Source of the DNA: Venturia oleaginea
Taxonomy: Eukaryota; Ascomycota; Dothideomycetes; Venturiales; Venturiaceae
NCBI GenBank assembly: GCA_013176395.1
Contig: JABMLP010000023.1
Span: forward strand, 496,001-560,000
DNA: 64,000 bases
Direction of reading: 5' to 3'
The notes beneath the pieces were generated by a model. The model was not told the DNA's origin and made no database searches. It was given only the letters and a program-made list of their open reading frames with translations. Within the stretch, counting starts at the first letter, position 1; the number at the start of each line of letters is the position of its first letter. Position numbers and translations under genes: made by a program. Positions 11,658 through 23,604 of the stretch are shown piece by piece.

Positions 11658-12399
11658 CTTGAAAGTAGAGGGTATGCAGAAAGGGAGAATGATAGAAAGA
11701 GAGAAAATACTGAAGAGAGGAGATACTAGCGTATGATAAAGCTATCAAGTCTGCATCGTTAGATTAACTGCGCAACAATCGTTGCCGGTCACTTGGCTTT
11801 TCCGAGGAGGATGAGTTCGTCATGTCCAGACTTCATCGGTACGATACCCACAAGAACGGCCCGGGCAACATAAGCCGCGATTAACGGCCTATTGAAGCTC
11901 TCAGATTCTGGGTCAAACTTTGGATAAATCATGATCGATGCCCGGGACTTGTACTATTTGGTGCTTGAACCTATGGGCATACATGGCAGGATTGTGTACT
12001 GTTACAGTCTACCATAACTATAACTATCAGCAGCCGGGTGCCGTTACAATACCATCACGGCAATACTTACAGCTGTTAGTTCTCAAAGTTATCATACCGT
12101 TTTGGAGCAATGAAAATCGAGGGGATGAGTTATTGAGACATCGTTGCAATCGAACGATGTCGATCGTGCGAGAATTCACCGTTCTGAGCATGTTATTTGG
12201 TCTGGAAGCTATTAGCAAACATAGCCGAACGAAGAGTGGATTGCAAGCATTAATTATGTTGGAATGTTTCTGCTCGGATAGGTTTCATCAAGTCGTGGCC
12301 ACTTCTAGTCGTCTATCGTAGGCGTGGCAACTCTTTTGCTTGCAATTCGATCACAATTTTCAATCATCATGCGTAACTCATAAGATCATGCATTCCTCA
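11658..12399. other. Intergenic region
   Basis: Upstream region of the secreted-protein gene and 3' flank of the NPT1-type gene. A 127-codon plus-strand frame at 11938-12321 has no coding character that I can recognise, so nothing is called. Confidence 0.5.
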
Positions 12400-13902
12400 C
12401 TAGGAGGATGGGTCGTTCTCCTTGCCCCATCTCGTGCTTTCATCACCACCTTCCCAGGTTCGTTCTGTGTATCCAAGCCGCTTTTTCACTTCCGTCACAG
12501 TCGCTTTGTCGCCTGTGTTCTTACCGATATTATCGCTGATCTTGACAGCTGCGCGGCCTTCGCATGAAGAGATCTTAATTACGATGTTAAGTGGGACAGA
12601 CTTTTTGCCAGTTGAGAGGTGGGTGTAGTCATCTGAAAAACGATTAGTCATCTGGAATTACGAATGGGACAAGGGCCTTCACTCACTCGTCAAGAACGTT
12701 CCAATGCCGAAACTTGGCAAGAATCCCAGCTCTTCTGCTTGCCTCTTGTATTGTAGACACAATTCGACGTTAAGAGAGTCGGAGAAGACAATGGCTTTCT
12801 TGTCCGTGATCCCCACCTTATCGTAGAATTGTCGCATCATTTTCATGAAGTCAGCTGGGTTGCCAGAGTCCTGTCTGACACCCGTGAAAGCTTTGGCGTA
12901 TGTTGTCTTCGAATCGGCATGCGATGTCATCTGGTTGAGGGACGCGGTAGCTGGTGTGGTCGAGCCTGCAACTGTGGAAGCGGTAACTGCAGCTGAGCCT
13001 GGGGCAGCAATTGCGAAAGTTGGTATCGGCTTATCGAAAGCTTTGAGGAAGTCTGGTGTACCAAATGTGTCTGTTAGAGCAATTGCGAGCACTCCCTGTC
13101 CAAATGTCGCAACCCAGTACTTGAGCGCGGTCTCGTTGGCGTGCTCGTAGTCATTCGTGACTGCTGCGACTCCCATGAACCATTCGTGTGCTACTGTACC
13201 AATCGGAGTCAATTCATGCTTCATCGCGAAATGTACATTGCTCGTTCCCGACAGCTTTCCTGGCCAGCCATTGTGGTCAGCGTCATCTTGTGCTTGCCGC
13301 AGTCCTTGAAGTACCAGGTCTTGTGTGTGATAATCTCGCCGTCTCCTGCTTCCAAATTCAGAAATAATGCAGTCATTCTTCAGCAACTCTGTGCCCTTAA
13401 GCCTCGCCTTCTCGACCTGTCCAGCGTACGACCAGTCTCGGTTCATGAACTTGAAGTAGGTCTCGCTGATCAAAGCCAGCAGAGGTATCTCGTACAGAAT
13501 GGTATCCAGCCATGTCCCGCTGGTCGTCAGCTCTATGTCGCCGGTGTCCTCATCGCTGTTCGTGTCCTTTTCGGGGACGAACTTGAGATGGACCTGTTTA
13601 TCTGGGTATAATCGAAAGGTAGAGAGGTATCGTAGGTAGGGTTCGTTGAGGTATGCGCAATTTGCTTTTAAAAACGCGAGTTCGTCCTCGGATAACGATA
13701 GATGGGCCAGTTTCTGTACTTGCTTCGAGAGCCACCGCACTGCTTCTCTTGTGAATTTCATGTCTGGCGTCCGGTTCGTGTATTTGTAGGTAACTTCGAC
13801 GGTTGGGAAGTATTTGAGCACGCAACACTGCATGGTCAGCTTGTAGAGGTCGGTATCCAGCAGCGAGATGAGTCCCTCTGGAAGCTCTGCATTAAGCGCC
13901 AT
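12400..13902 (-). CDS. NPT1: Nicotinate phosphoribosyltransferase
   Basis: Converts nicotinate, PRPP and ATP to nicotinate mononucleotide in the Preiss-Handler NAD salvage pathway. Two exons, 12687-13902 and 12400-12632, flank a 54-nt intron; the joined protein is 482 aa. The N-terminus LLDTDLYKLTMQ, the SEFGSRRRRDYHTQ block, the GTVAHEW segment, the TDTFGT motif, VRQDSGNP and the FGIGTFLTND phosphate-binding block, which spans the splice junction, are all typical of NAPRTase. An insertion rich in Ala, Thr and Ser (about residues 300-335, FAIAAPGSAAVTAS...) interrupts the core after DKPIPTFAIA. It is common for fungal proteins to carry such a loop, but I have not checked it. The start MALNAELPEGL is well supported because conserved sequence begins almost at once. 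Confidence 0.94.
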
Positions 13903-14471
13903 TTTCGGTGTTGGTCTTGGTACGAGGTTCTTCTTAGTCTATCGTGGGGTTTGTACCAAAAGATTGGCGGATATTGTTGTAGAGATCGAAAGGTTAAGGC
14001 GCGATGATTTCTTGAGCTTAAGCTCTGATTGATCGGCGAATGACGCGGTGCAAGGCTGAGCGGTTCATGTTAAGTAGGACTTTCGGCTTCAGTCAAAAAA
14101 GATGCACCCATTCAGTTTTACGTTCTTTTGCCAGACTGTTTATCTCGGAGCGATAATCAGCTCGTCCTGGCTTGTCGTGTCACAGAGAACAAGGCACTTG
14201 GCATCCTGCATTTCACCCAGAATATTTGTCTGGCTGGCTTCCCCCACTATTTGCCATGTAGCAAATGTTACCCGAAAAGGAACGCAATATATTAAGTTCG
14301 GAACACTCATTAAGAATGATGGGTTTCAAAGATGGTTTCCCCAAACCTAAGATAAAAATCAGGAAATCTGCCGATCTAGATGTTGTTCAACGAGCCAGAA
14401 ACGCCAATCCAGTATGACATGTCTTTCCATCATGCGTATCATCCTTCTCGTCCGAGTCTATTTCAAGATAT
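13903..14471. other. Intergenic region between NPT1 and the ferric reductase
   Basis: Probable NPT1 promoter plus the 3' flank of the reductase gene. No RNA gene, repeat or convincing frame is seen. Confidence 0.5.
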
Positions 14472-16385
14472 CTACCAACCAAATTTCTCGACCATGACAT
14501 GAACATCTTTTCCCCTGCGCATCATGTCCGAACAAGCATTTCTTGCAGTTCGATTCATTCCATCAGGACCACTAACAACAACCCCAATCCGCTTGTCGAA
14601 ACCGGCATATTTATAAACCCAGTCATTTAAGATCTGCGGCACATCAGGCCTGCCTTTTTCAGCAGTTGGGGCAGTAATGCACAGATCCAGACCCCATTGC
14701 TTCAGCTCTTCAAGCCGTTCCTCTGGTGCCCAAGAAAGATGAGAACGGGAATGAATGATCCAGAGAAGACAGACTCTTCGCTTGCTCTGCACCAGTTTCT
14801 GCAGAGCAACAACGTCGGGATTCTGCGAAGCACTATATTCCGGCTGCAATAGTGCCCAGATGAGCGGGAAAGCGACAGCAATCCCACTTCCACCTGCAAC
14901 CACAATGGCAAGGTCTGAATCTTCAAGAGTCTCCAGTGGTCTTGAGGTTCCGTAAGGACCGTCCATTCGTACTTGTACACTATCGTTTTCATGAGCATAA
15001 TCGAGCAGGTCTTTCGAAAAGCCATCCCTGCCTCGAATGAGAAGTGAGAGCCATGCGTAGGAGCTTTGGTCTTGGACCACGTTGGGCGAAGACGAGGCGA
15101 TGGTGAATGGATGCGCTTGTAGAACTGCAGAGCGACTGAGCGTCGGGATGGTGAGGAAAACGTGATCAGTAGGCTTCCATCCTGACACGGTCGATTGAGG
15201 TAGTAACCGTCGGTGGCTTGATGTTGGAATATCCCAATTCATGGAAACCATCACGGTTTCCCCGTCCCCGAGGACGGTAGTGGAGGCTTGTAGGGTCGTA
15301 GATCGGAGCATCATTCGAAAAATGACTCGATCAACAAGCACAATGCCGAATGATATGGCAACATAGGGTCTGGCAGTGTGGTAATGAAACCAGAGAAAAA
15401 TCAAGGCAGCGAATTGCAAGACAACATGTGAGAACAAGAATAGCTCGTACCATCGCTGGCGAAAACTTCCCAACGAAGTGAAATACAGAGCTTCGTAAGA
15501 CACTAATGCCCCAATGCCTAACAACACCAATTTACTCGTGAGAAAATGCCAGAGTGTGATACGGAAAAGGGGTAGGAGCATTGTGTACCACACTCCCAAA
15601 GTCGCAGCGGCATGGAGAAAAGCCAGGACGCACATCAATTCGCCAAGTCGTCGGTGAAAGATATTGAGCGATTCGTACGAATGGCCGGTGAGCCGTTTGA
15701 TGGGCTGGTTTTTGGCTGCGAGCAGATACAGCAGGGGTAAGTTGACCATGAAGGCACATCCGAAACGATCTGCATAGACGAACAACATTCGACTCGCTAG
15801 GGGAATGCCGTATAGGCAGTAGAAGATATTGACGGCGAGTAGTGTAAGCACCGCAAGAGTGGTTCCGTTATCCGGCATTGCCTTGTTGAACACGGGTACA
15901 GGACGAGGCTGATAAGCAAGGAAGGCCTTCAATTTCCTCGCAACCAATGTCCATCTTGAGGCCTGGGCATTCTCGGTTGGCCGTAGCAGCGGCTGATACT
16001 CGTCATCAGCCCTGTCTTTCACATCTGGAGGTGTAGTATTTCCATTCAGGGTGCTACTCGAGTCCGAGGAGCATTCTTCGTCTGAGGTTACGTTGGTGTA
16101 GCGAACCTTTGCCTGCTCTTTCTCTGCAGCGATAACGCGTGCCTTGCGTTGCCTTGCATTCCATCTCTCCCAACGTCGAGCAGCAGCTACAACGAGTATA
16201 ACCAACAACAACACCAAGTTGTATGTATGTATGAACTTGCGTGAGAACCTCACGCCTTCCAACAGTGGTTCAAACGGTGAATGGGTGCCGTTGGATCTAC
16301 GGTCTAGTCCCTCGTTCGTGGCTGAGGCAGAGAATGGAGGAGTGGTACGAAAGAGGTGTGAAAAGGAGGCTTGGAAACTACCCAT
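14472..16385 (-). CDS. Ferric-chelate reductase / NADPH-oxidase-like transmembrane reductase (FRE family)
   Basis: Membrane flavocytochrome that passes electrons from NADPH through FAD and two hemes to an extracytoplasmic acceptor, typically Fe(III) or Cu(II). Single exon of 637 aa starting at ATG 16385 (MGSFQASFSHLF); upstream in-frame sequence has no ATG. One TM segment lies near residues 50-65, followed by an acidic cytosolic linker. A ferric-reductase core of about six TM segments has paired histidines in HRRLGELMCVLAFLH and in the LFSHVVLQF...WFHYH helices. The FAD-binding HPFTIASSS motif and the NAD-binding VVAGGSGIAVAFPL loop follow, and the C-terminus is VMVEKFGW. All expected cofactor motifs are present. 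The family is certain; whether it is a plasma-membrane iron reductase or another FRE-like enzyme is not. Confidence 0.9.
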   Translation of the reverse strand: MGSFQASFSHLFRTTPPFSASATNEGLDRRSNGTHSPFEPLLEGVRFSRKFIHTYNLVLLLVILVVAAARRWERWNARQRKARVIAAEKEQAKVRYTNVTSDEECSSDSSSTLNGNTTPPDVKDRADDEYQPLLRPTENAQASRWTLVARKLKAFLAYQPRPVPVFNKAMPDNGTTLAVLTLLAVNIFYCLYGIPLASRMLFVYADRFGCAFMVNLPLLYLLAAKNQPIKRLTGHSYESLNIFHRRLGELMCVLAFLHAAATLGVWYTMLLPLFRITLWHFLTSKLVLLGIGALVSYEALYFTSLGSFRQRWYELFLFSHVVLQFAALIFLWFHYHTARPYVAISFGIVLVDRVIFRMMLRSTTLQASTTVLGDGETVMVSMNWDIPTSSHRRLLPQSTVSGWKPTDHVFLTIPTLSRSAVLQAHPFTIASSSPNVVQDQSSYAWLSLLIRGRDGFSKDLLDYAHENDSVQVRMDGPYGTSRPLETLEDSDLAIVVAGGSGIAVAFPLIWALLQPEYSASQNPDVVALQKLVQSKRRVCLLWIIHSRSHLSWAPEERLEELKQWGLDLCITAPTAEKGRPDVPQILNDWVYKYAGFDKRIGVVVSGPDGMNRTARNACSDMMRRGKDVHVMVEKFGW

Positions 16386-16894
16386 CGGGCCAGCAGACCT
16401 GAAAAACAATATGGTACAAAGGAGTGATGGTGATGCAATGATAAGATGGGAAGAAGTCTTATCAATCTGATCTCCGCCGAGCTCGGATCCACGACTATCC
16501 CACACCTCCTCCTCCTCTCTTCCTCTCTTCCTCTTCAACACCCGACTCAATGCCAGAAGTCTCAATCAGGCCGCATGCTCCTCAAACATACAGGTTCATG
16601 GGGTATTCCTACGTTTGGAGAAATCGATGAGGGACTGCTCGTGCGCCTCGCAAAACGTAATGCCCTACCACGGAACACGACGCCATCATGGATTCCTTGA
16701 TCAAATATTTGCCTTCTATAACTTTTGTAAAATGCTATGTGCCAATCATCGACAATCACACGCCCTTGGCTTCTCAACCTGGAACTGGCTCGCCACAAAC
16801 TGTGGCTGAGTGCTAATATCATTTCGTCTGCTTTTCATAAGCTCTTGCTTTGTTTGCTTGATCGAACTTCCCTTCATCCGCGACCTAGACCAAA
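16386..16894. other. Divergent promoter region between reductase and phospholipase genes
   Basis: About 500 bp separate the start codons of two divergent genes, so it should hold both promoters. No further feature is recognised. Confidence 0.5.
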
Positions 16895-17547
16895 ATGCCG
16901 CTCTTGTCACTCGTTATTTTATCACTCTTCACCTTCTCCTCAGCGCTTCCCAAGTCACTCGTCACCAAATCGACAAATGCGGCCTGCGACCTGGATGGTG
17001 TCTATCGAATAATGAACAGCTCCTTGACAGATTTCATAGACCTCTTCCATTCTCATGATCGACCAGATTGCTACCACTGGTGTACGAACGGGTGTTCAAA
17101 GTCTCCAGACTCTTGGATAGGAGTCGATCCGCTTACGAAGATATCATTCAAACCAGCTTGCGCGCGACACGACTTTTCCTGGCACAACTTGAAGGTAACG
17201 AGGTTACTCCAAGCAAAGGAACTGGGTTGATCAAAACGTAGAAATTCGGTGCCTTCAATTCAGGCAACAAACTCAACGCGGACGAACGTCTTCGCGCTGG
17301 TCTCAAGGAACTGTGTGGGAAGCATGACACCTGTGGAACTCAAGTGGCGGGACTGTACTACGAAGCGGTCCGGCTGAATCAAGAACCTGCGGAGCAACAT
17401 AACACATGGGGCCCAGAAGAACTATCAAAGCAACTTGACTGCACAATTTTTCCGGGATGCTGTTCAAACCACAGTGATGCGACAAAGTGTGGAGAAGAGA
17501 GGTTGCCTGGACAGTTTAAAGGAGATCATTCTTGCCTTGCTCGATAA
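16895..17547 (+). CDS. Secreted phospholipase A2, prokaryotic/fungal type
   Basis: Small extracellular lipase that hydrolyses the sn-2 ester of phospholipids. Exons 16895-17194 and 17242-17547 are joined over a 47-nt intron, giving 201 aa. A signal peptide occupies about residues 1-18 (MPLLSLVILSLFTFSSALP). The catalytic signature is CARHDFSWHN, with the His92-Asp93 pair, and it directly precedes the splice site. Exon 2 continues KKFGAFNSGNKLNADERL, typical of the family. Cysteines at about 31, 59, 63, 67 and 89 and several in the C-terminal half (CGKHDTC, CCSNHSD) fit disulfides in a secreted enzyme. It is divergent from the ferric-reductase gene. No defects are seen. PLA2 of this type occurs in both saprobes and plant- or root-associated fungi. 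Confidence 0.9.
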
Positions 17548-18263
17548 CGATTGCAGATGGCTCGAGAATTGAAGGCTTGAAAAGGCCGTGCTGGGCGAAG
17601 ACCTCGACAATTATTTTGACCTTCGACGCTTTGAAGACGGCGAATCAGATTATCTAGTAATAAAGAACTGACCGAGCTCGAAAGATTCAAACGCATGCCG
17701 AATAAAGAGCATTGTCTGGAAGTATGATGGCGACTACTCAGATTCTATGCACGACGAGTCAAATGAACACTACTCTCTTTGTTTGTCTACAGTTCTTCAT
17801 CGAATCGGTCCGGAAGCGATTGTCCCTTGCATGAAGAACATCTCCCTTACATACGACGCCTCAACTCGCATCAGAAAGCTTGATTGCAATGGCTGAATCA
17901 CTGTGGCGAGAGGATACATCGTCTCGCACACTTCAATCCGACAATCTGGTCCTGCCATCTCCTTTTGGAGATATCAATTGCTAGCCTCGCCGCGAACGAG
18001 TGGAGCTATTAGATTCGTCGAGTAGTCCAATGTAGCAAGGTTCAATGCCGGATGAGTAGCCAGTAAGAGCTCAGAAAGTGTCCAGCAGCGGCATCTTCAG
18101 CTAAATATTGCATATAGATCATTATTTGTGAAAAGTTTTGAGACACCCCACTTGTTGCACGACTTTTTCACATATTTGACTTGCTTCTCCCAAGATAATC
18201 AGGCTTGGTCGTTCAATATTACTTTCTTGGCATTTTCTTCCTCCCAATTGCTGAGATCTAACC
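17548..18263. other. Gene-free stretch, possibly decayed coding sequence
   Basis: No intact gene. Around 17840-18010 short plus-strand stretches look coding-like (for example NISLTYDASTRIRKLDCNG) but are broken by stops. Together with the pseudogene that follows, this suggests an old, eroding locus. Confidence 0.4.
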
Positions 18264-19961
18264 ATGCGTACCTCCGTACCAGCTATGGTCGAGGTCGACA
18301 CCTCAGAGCCGCAATCCAAACATGTTGTCTAGCCGCCTTCCTCTCCTTCGGCTACGACCAAGGGAATTTCGGTGGAATTTCGCAGAATCCGCATTGGTTG
18401 AAGACCTTAGACTATCCTGTACGTCCTCTTTCTTTCTTCCTCACTTGCATCCCCAAATAAACAATGATGACACTAATGCAATGTCCAGGATGAAACAACA
18501 ACCGGCATAATCATGGGCTCCTACTGTATCGGCGCCCTCATCGGCTGCGCTGTAAACCTCTACGTCGGTGATGTATCCGGTCGTCGGCGAATGATGTGGT
18601 TAGCCATGGCTTTTATTATCGGCGGTGCTACGTTACAAACGATTGCTTATACGATTACTCACTTCATTGTTGGGAGGGTGATTTGTGGGATCGGTACTGG
18701 GATTGATAGTTCGACTGTGCCTATGTACCAATCTAAATTATATGAGAAAGAGAAACGTGGACGTTTGGTTTCTTGGAAGGTACTTTTTACTGGTGTTGGC
18801 GTTGTTATTGCTATGTGAACTTTTCTGATTGTGTTGATCGTTCAGCTTTGCTAACGAGGATGTTAGTACTGGATCAATTTTGGCTTTTCGTATCTTAGTG
18901 GCTCTGTTTCGTAACGGACACCGATTGCATTGCAGCTCTTGTTTGCGCTTGTTATTGTCGTACTGGTGTGGGGATTACCTGCGTCCCCGCGCTGGTTGGC
19001 AAATCGTGGACGCGAACAGGAAGCCGTTGAAGTGTTCTGCGCTGTTTTTGACAGGCAACCCAACGACCTGTTCATTGTCGAGCAGATTTTGGAGATCCGC
19101 GAGGCAATCTCGGTCGAGAGGCATGCGGGAGCTCGAAAATGTCCGGGCTTTTCAAAAACGATTGTGTGAAGACTAGAAAAAGAGTGGTCCTGGCATGGTT
19201 CATGCTCTTCATGAACCAGCTCAGTGGCATCAACGTCGTGAGTCCTCCCTGGCAGAACCATCATTCGGATTTCAAACGCTAAATTCACCCAGATCATCGC
19301 ATACATACCAACCGTCCTCGTCAAATCCGTCGGCATCGATCCACAAATCGCAAGAGTAATGGCCAGTTGCGTCGTCCTCTTCTGCATCGGCGCGCTCGTC
19401 CCCTCCCTCCATCTGGATCACATGGATCGTAGGCCAGCAATGATCTGGGGCAGTGCTGGACGAGGTATCTGTATGATGATGGTCTCCATTCTCCTCAGCT
19501 TCCACAAACACAGCACCTCCATCGGCGCCACGGCCTTCTTCTTCCTCTTCATGTTTGTCTCCGGCGTCAGTGTCAATGCTATCCCTTGAGTCTACGGCCC
19601 GAGATCCTCCCTCTCGTTGCGAGGACGAGAGGTACGTATCTCGGTGTCGTCGCAATGGCTTTGGAATTTCTTCATCTTGATGATTACACCCACTCTTCTT
19701 GCGAGGCTTGATTGGAAGACCTATCTAATCTTCATGGCTACGAATTTTGCCTTTGTGCCGATCGTTCATGTTCTCTATCCTGAGACTAGAAATATCTCGT
19801 TGGAGCAGATTGATAGGTTGTTTATTGATCCTGAAAATGACGAGGGGAGTATGGAGTCTGAAGAGACGGGGACTGTTCAGTCTGGGAAAGGAGGGAGCTG
19901 CGGGGTAGCGAATTTGTTTTTACTGTTCAATAGGTGTACAATACTTCTCTTGATACATTAG
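18264..19961 (+). pseudogene. Decayed MFS sugar (hexose) transporter
   Basis: Nearly the whole length of a sugar-porter family protein can be followed, but not in one frame. Recognisable blocks in order: LSFGYDQGNFGGISQNP; after a normal intron (18421-18489), GIIMGSYCIGALIGC, DVSGRRRMMW and RVICGIGTGIDSS; then YWINFGFSYLSGS, GLPASPRWLANRGRE, FMLFMNQLSGINV, AYIPTVLVKS and FPIVHVLYPETRNISLEQID-like sequence. Lesions: an unclear start with the first block out of frame with the ATG at 18264; a lost 5' splice site at about 18813 (ATGTGA where a GT donor is expected; the acceptor at 18866 is intact); TAA at 18912-18914, where the family has Trp; a frameshift near 19120; TGA at 19587-19589, again at a Trp position; and two indels between 19600 and 19635 that together restore frame. 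It sits upstream of an intact MFS gene. The reading as a pseudogene is firm. Confidence 0.85.
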
Positions 19962-20456
19962 ACTGGAGATGGAGTCGATGTTTGATGATGCGGATCCTGC
20001 AACTGGTCCAGAATTGGAAACGCTGACGGGTGCTTGCACCGACTGAAAAAGTAAAGAAGGGAAGACGGAGATGGATGCTATACTTGATATTAAATGATGC
20101 CAGTGGATGACACTCAGCTGGCTTGAACAGTCCACGTGATCGGAAGCTGTCATCTCGTATCCGATATGATCTGGGGCAGTTTGTAGCCGGAACAAGGAGC
20201 AGAAGATTTTCCAGGATTTCGTACTCCGTACAGGCTTAAATCCGTTTCCACTTTAATACATTTTCACCATGGAGCTCCACTGCAGCACCCAGGGCCAGCT
20301 GTATCCTGCATCAAAGGCCGATCCCGGCGGCATGGACAAGTTTCGCAAGCTGCTTTCATCGCGAGCCGCAATGACTCCACTCTGCGCGAATACCGAGTAT
20401 ATCTACCTGTAGATACTCGCCATGAATCCTTAGCCGAGCTACCACTTGTTCTAGCT

Positions 20457-22341
20457 ATGGCCTCCTCGAATGACAAGCCCTCCGAATCCTCCCCTCTCTT
20501 GAGCAATTCAGACCAAATCCGGCGCAATGCCTCACACCCCATCGATGCCAGTGGAGGACTTGTTCCAGAGGGCGCGGACCCATATCAAGAGTATGATGAG
20601 CGGGAAGATGAAGAGCAGGGCGAACGAGGCATTGAACGACAAGAGAGTGGACCGCGGACACATGAAGGCATGCCCGAAGTGAGAAAGCAGATGAAATACC
20701 TCATGCCGGCTTTGGGAATTGGGGTATACTCTAACGATGCTTGCTGCCCTCGCGAAAAAGTAATGCTAAGCGTTCCCAGGTATTCCTGTCAGCAGCCGAC
20801 CAAACAATCATCGTGTCGTCTTATGGCCGAATTGGGTCCGAACTGCATGCTTTGTCAAGCACGTCTTGGATTGCTACTGCGTAGGCTCGACAATCGACAA
20901 AGTAATTGCACCATCTAACCAATCTTACAGGTACTTCCTCACGCTGACCGCTTTCCAGCCCTTGGTATATATTGATTCCCGTCTTCCCCTACGTTGTTCC
21001 TCACGTCTAACAATTGCATAGTATGGAAAGCTATCCGATATCTTTGGGCGCAAGCCATGCCTCCTCTTCGCCTACACTGTGTTCGGCCTGGGCTGCCTGT
21101 TCTGCGGCCTAGCAAACGATATGAATCAACTGATTCTGGCCCGAGCCTTTGCTGGGATTGGAGGAGGAGGCATGACTACAGTCGTCAGCATTTTGATGTC
21201 AGATGCTGTCTCTCTTCGAGAAAGAGGCCAATGGCAAGGATACATCAATATCCTTTATGCCAGTGGAGCTGCCACTGGGGCTCCACTTGGTGGCATCTTG
21301 TCTGATACCATAGGCTGGCGGGCGGCATTCCTGGGACAGGCGCCGTTATGCTTACTGGCCTTCATTGCCGTTGGGGCACTCTTGAAGATGCCTAAGAAAG
21401 ATGAGAGCGACTGGAAAGAGAAACTTCGAAGAGTCGATTTCCTCGGTGCACTCGTTCTTCTTCTCGCTGTCGTGACATTGCTGCTTGGCATGGACCGTGG
21501 CAGCAATGTCTCCTGGAGGGACAAGTACACGATCGCATGCGTATGCGGCTCTGTTCCTCTCTTCATCATATTTGTCCTGGTCGAGACCTACGTGGCAACG
21601 GAACCCTTCGCACCAGGACATATTATCTTTGAGCGCTCCCATCTCGCGGCATACCTCTGCAACTTCTTCGCCTTTGGGGGCTGGCTTGCTGCATTGTTTT
21701 TCGTTCCACTGTATTTCCAAACAGTAGGCAACATGAGCGCCACGCAAGCTGGTCTCCGGCTCATTCCTAGCATCATCCTTGGTGTTTCGGGGTCTCTGAC
21801 TGCCGGGTTTTACATGAAGTGGTCCGGGAGGTATTACTGGATCACAGTCATCTGCTATTCGACGCTTGTAATCGGTATGGCAGATGTTCTGCTTTTCTCT
21901 GGCCTCGCTGTTCCATCGATTATCGGCATGATACTCGGTACCATGATTTGCGCGTTTTCTAATGGCATGGGAGTCACCACTACTCTGATCGCTCTTATCG
22001 CCAATTCATCCCATGAGGATCAAGCTGTGGTAACTGCTTGTTCGTACCTGTTTCGCTCACTGGGGAGTGTAATGGGAGTATCCTTGTGTGCTACAGCAGC
22101 GAATTCAGCTTTGCGAGCCGCCTTGACGAAGGAGCTGGGGGATGGTGACGATGCAGAGAATATTGCTCGTAGGGTTCGCCAAAGTCTTGAGTATGTGAAG
22201 ACTTTGGAGCCCGAGATCGCGGAAATTGTAAGACGGTGCTATGGAAATAGCACAAGAGCTGCTTTCATCGTAGGGTTTTTTCTAGTCTGTGGGAGTGCGG
22301 TATCAGCCTTCTTCTTGAGAGAAAAGAGGCTCGGTCGGTGA
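20457..22341 (+). CDS. MFS transporter, vacuolar basic amino-acid/DHA2-type (VBA-like)
   Basis: Fourteen-TM-type major facilitator, proton-coupled. Four exons: 20457-20723, 20780-20880, 20931-20964 (34 nt) and 21022-22341, encoding 573 aa with matching phases. The acidic N-terminal tail (about 80 residues, SSPLLSNSD) precedes MKYLMPALGIGVFLSAADQT. The first TM continues with IIVSSYGRIGSEL, a signature of the VBA/aflatoxin-pump-like group. Motif A follows as GKLSDIFGRKP, and the GIGGGGMTTVVSI block contains the conserved TM5-like glycines. The ESSPLL-type motif near the N-terminus resembles an acidic dileucine vacuolar sorting signal, as in Vba proteins; this localisation is inference. It lies directly after the decayed sugar transporter and convergent with another MFS gene. 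Substrate cannot be determined from sequence. Confidence 0.9.
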
Positions 22342-23604
22342 AGGCCAAGATTGTTGCTAGGCCGGGGGAGATAGATGGCTTTGGACACTCTGGGAGCACC
22401 CCCATCACAAAAAATCAAAAAGTCAAGTTTACTCACGATCAAATTGATACCTGTTCCTTGGCACTGCCGCACCGCCGCACTGCAATCCACTCGGAAATCG
22501 TGGCCATTCACTCTCGACAATCTATGGTAAGTTTGGAACCAGGAACTGCCTCGAATACAATCAACCGACGTGCCTCGAGAATACTTGCCCGGCAATCTTC
22601 AGCCCATTTTCAATAAAATCGCATGGGCGAGCACGAAGAGACGGTTTTGTTGGCACATGGCTTGCCTCTTTGCTATCATCGGGGCTTTCACCGGACGATC
22701 CCACCGACACCGATACCAACCCATTGAGAGGAGACGACGAATCCTTCGAGAGCAGAATCACGAGCTGCCGAAGTTTTTTGTTCAACCAGGTCGAGTTAGC
22801 TCGGTACGGAAGTAAAAGCAACAACGGCATTTTCCCCTTTCATGACCAAGAAGAGAATTCGCTGATGGATGGGGTGGGAACATCGTCTCGTCTTGTCTTG
22901 TCTTGTCTTGTGGGAAATTCATAAGATTTCTTTGCGAATTCGTCAAAGAGGTCTAGACTGGGTTGGAATTTGTAAGAGGTTCGTCGCGTTCGATGTTACG
23001 TTTGCTGTTTTGTGGGTTGTGCGCGTTCGGAATGGGGGTTTTTGGGGATGGCGGCGAGGGGGCAATGGAATGGAATGGCGTCGAGTTGGTCGATGGAATG
23101 GGATGGATGCTATTGGTGGTCTGGAGTCTCTTGCTGGGCGAATATAGTAGGGGATGGGAATAGTGATTGGTTATAGCTTAGGCGATTAGGGCGGTCGGTT
23201 GGTTATTTCTGGGGGTGTTGTGGCGGCGGGTAATGGTTACGGGAATGGTGTGGTGTGGTGTGAATTTGTTTTTGTTGGTGTTTGGGGGATGGTGGGCTGG
23301 TGGTCGCGGAGGAAGGTACTGTTCAAGCGAGGGGTGTTTTGTATTAGAGGGCGTTGGAGAATTTTGATATGGAGGCGGATGATTGATGTTGGGGCTGGAG
23401 AAGGATGATGGTGGTTTTGGAGGAGAGAGGTGACTTGGGTTAAGGTGTGACTACATAGATTCTGGAAGATGGATTGGGTACCTATAGACAGAATCCCACG
23501 TTAAGCCCTGAACATCTAAGAGACTCATCAGACCCTGATGCAAAGACAACAGCACCACAAGATGAGCATATCAATGTGCAAACCGAATAACATCATCATC
23601 TAAA
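22342..23604. other. Intergenic region between convergent transporters, G-rich on plus strand
   Basis: Holds the 3' flanks of two convergent MFS genes. A (TCTTG)n run lies at about 22890-22912. Between about 22980 and 23410 the plus strand is strikingly rich in G and T and poor in C, which opens several meaningless frames. No gene is called. Confidence 0.6.

Noticed and set aside
11938..12321. 127-codon plus-strand frame between genes
   Set aside because: No coding character, no homology I can name, and poor start context.
16386..16565. 60-codon N-terminal extension of the ferric reductase
   Set aside because: The extension has no ATG, lacks family resemblance and would overlap the divergent promoter; ATG 16385 is the first in frame.
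18813..19600. RIP as the sole cause of the transporter's decay
   Set aside because: The stop codons fit G-to-A transitions, but TGG to TAA or TGA in this context does not need CpA targeting, and indels, which RIP does not make, are also present.
22950..23410. Several overlapping open frames rich in Gly, Trp and Val in a G-rich stretch
   Set aside because: They result from C-poor, G/T-rich composition, are in all plus frames at once and have no family motif; the region is 3' flank of two convergent genes.
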